Both the position numbers and the translations under genes were made by a program. From positions 1-5,673 of the forward strand of contig JAFYFK010000186.1 of assembly GCA_017543805.1 (NCBI GenBank): DNA of 5,673 nt, in the 5' to 3' direction. This stretch comes from Bacillota bacterium. Lineage in GTDB: Bacteria > Bacillota > Clostridia > Peptostreptococcales > Anaerovoracaceae. Below are positions 5,607-5,673 of the stretch, one piece after another (positions within the stretch are counted from its first letter, which is position 1; the number at the start of each line of letters is the position of its first letter). Under the pieces are notes generated by a model. That model made no database searches and was not told the origin of the DNA. It saw nothing but the letters and a program-made list of their open reading frames with translations.

Positions 5607-5673
5607 TGAGCAGAAGCGAAAGACACGCAAAAAAGAAGGTAAGGATAAACAAGGGAAGACTGGCGGCGTCGAT
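5606..5673 (+). CDS. N-terminal fragment of an unknown protein with a very basic start, cut by the window end
   Basis: An ATG at 5606 overlaps the stop of the NifU-like gene by one base (TAATG), and the frame stays open to the end of the window, giving 22 codons. The visible residues begin MSRSERHAKKKVRINKGRL, with eight Lys or Arg in 22. Such an N-terminus often sits on the cytoplasmic side before a membrane anchor, but no hydrophobic stretch is visible yet. No strong ribosome binding site is seen, so translation may depend on re-initiation after the upstream stop. I do not recognise the family and no function can be given from this fragment. Confidence 0.55.
   Translation, partial: MSRSERHAKKKVRINKGRLAAS

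Overview
The window holds most of an Rnf-type electron-transport operon, rnfC-rnfD-rnfG-rnfE-rnfA, all on the + strand. It is followed by a separately promoted pair: a substrate-binding lipoprotein (LivK-like, Peripla_BP_6 type) and a small NifU C-terminal-domain Fe-S protein. The last 68 bases open a further gene that runs off the window. The C-D-G-E-A order, the strong AGGAGG-type ribosome binding sites and the overlapping genes suggest an anaerobic Clostridia-like Firmicute. A related anaerobic phylum such as Synergistota is not excluded. Coding DNA is GC-rich yet uses many ATA (Ile) and AGG (Arg) codons, and the two leader regions are AT-rich. The organism call is an inference.

Layout: bases 1-56 carry a near-consensus promoter and the rnfC ribosome binding site. 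Bases 57-4067 carry five Rnf genes packed with overlaps of 1 to 20 bases, so they are almost certainly one transcript. Bases 4068-4149 carry no convincing terminator but do carry an extended -10 promoter. Bases 4150-5376 encode the lipoprotein, 5379-5606 the NifU-like protein, and 5606 onward an N-terminal gene fragment.

How the genes work together: known Rnf complexes move electrons between reduced ferredoxin and NAD+ and couple this to Na+ or H+ transport. RnfC binds NADH and carries FMN and Fe-S clusters. RnfA and RnfE share a membrane [2Fe-2S] cluster. RnfD and RnfG normally carry covalent FMN, and RnfB is the ferredoxin-facing Fe-S subunit. Here the RnfC clusters and the RnfA/RnfE cysteines are intact.

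Three things are unusual. No rnfB follows rnfA, where clostridial operons normally have it. The flavin-attachment motif of RnfG (S-G-A-T) is not recognisable. The corresponding motif of RnfD (S-x-A-T) is shortened and altered. RnfE also has a four-cysteine cytoplasmic tail. Together these suggest a divergent, possibly B-less and flavin-poor Rnf variant, which is the main point of interest here. All comparisons with family motifs are from memory; no alignment or search was run.
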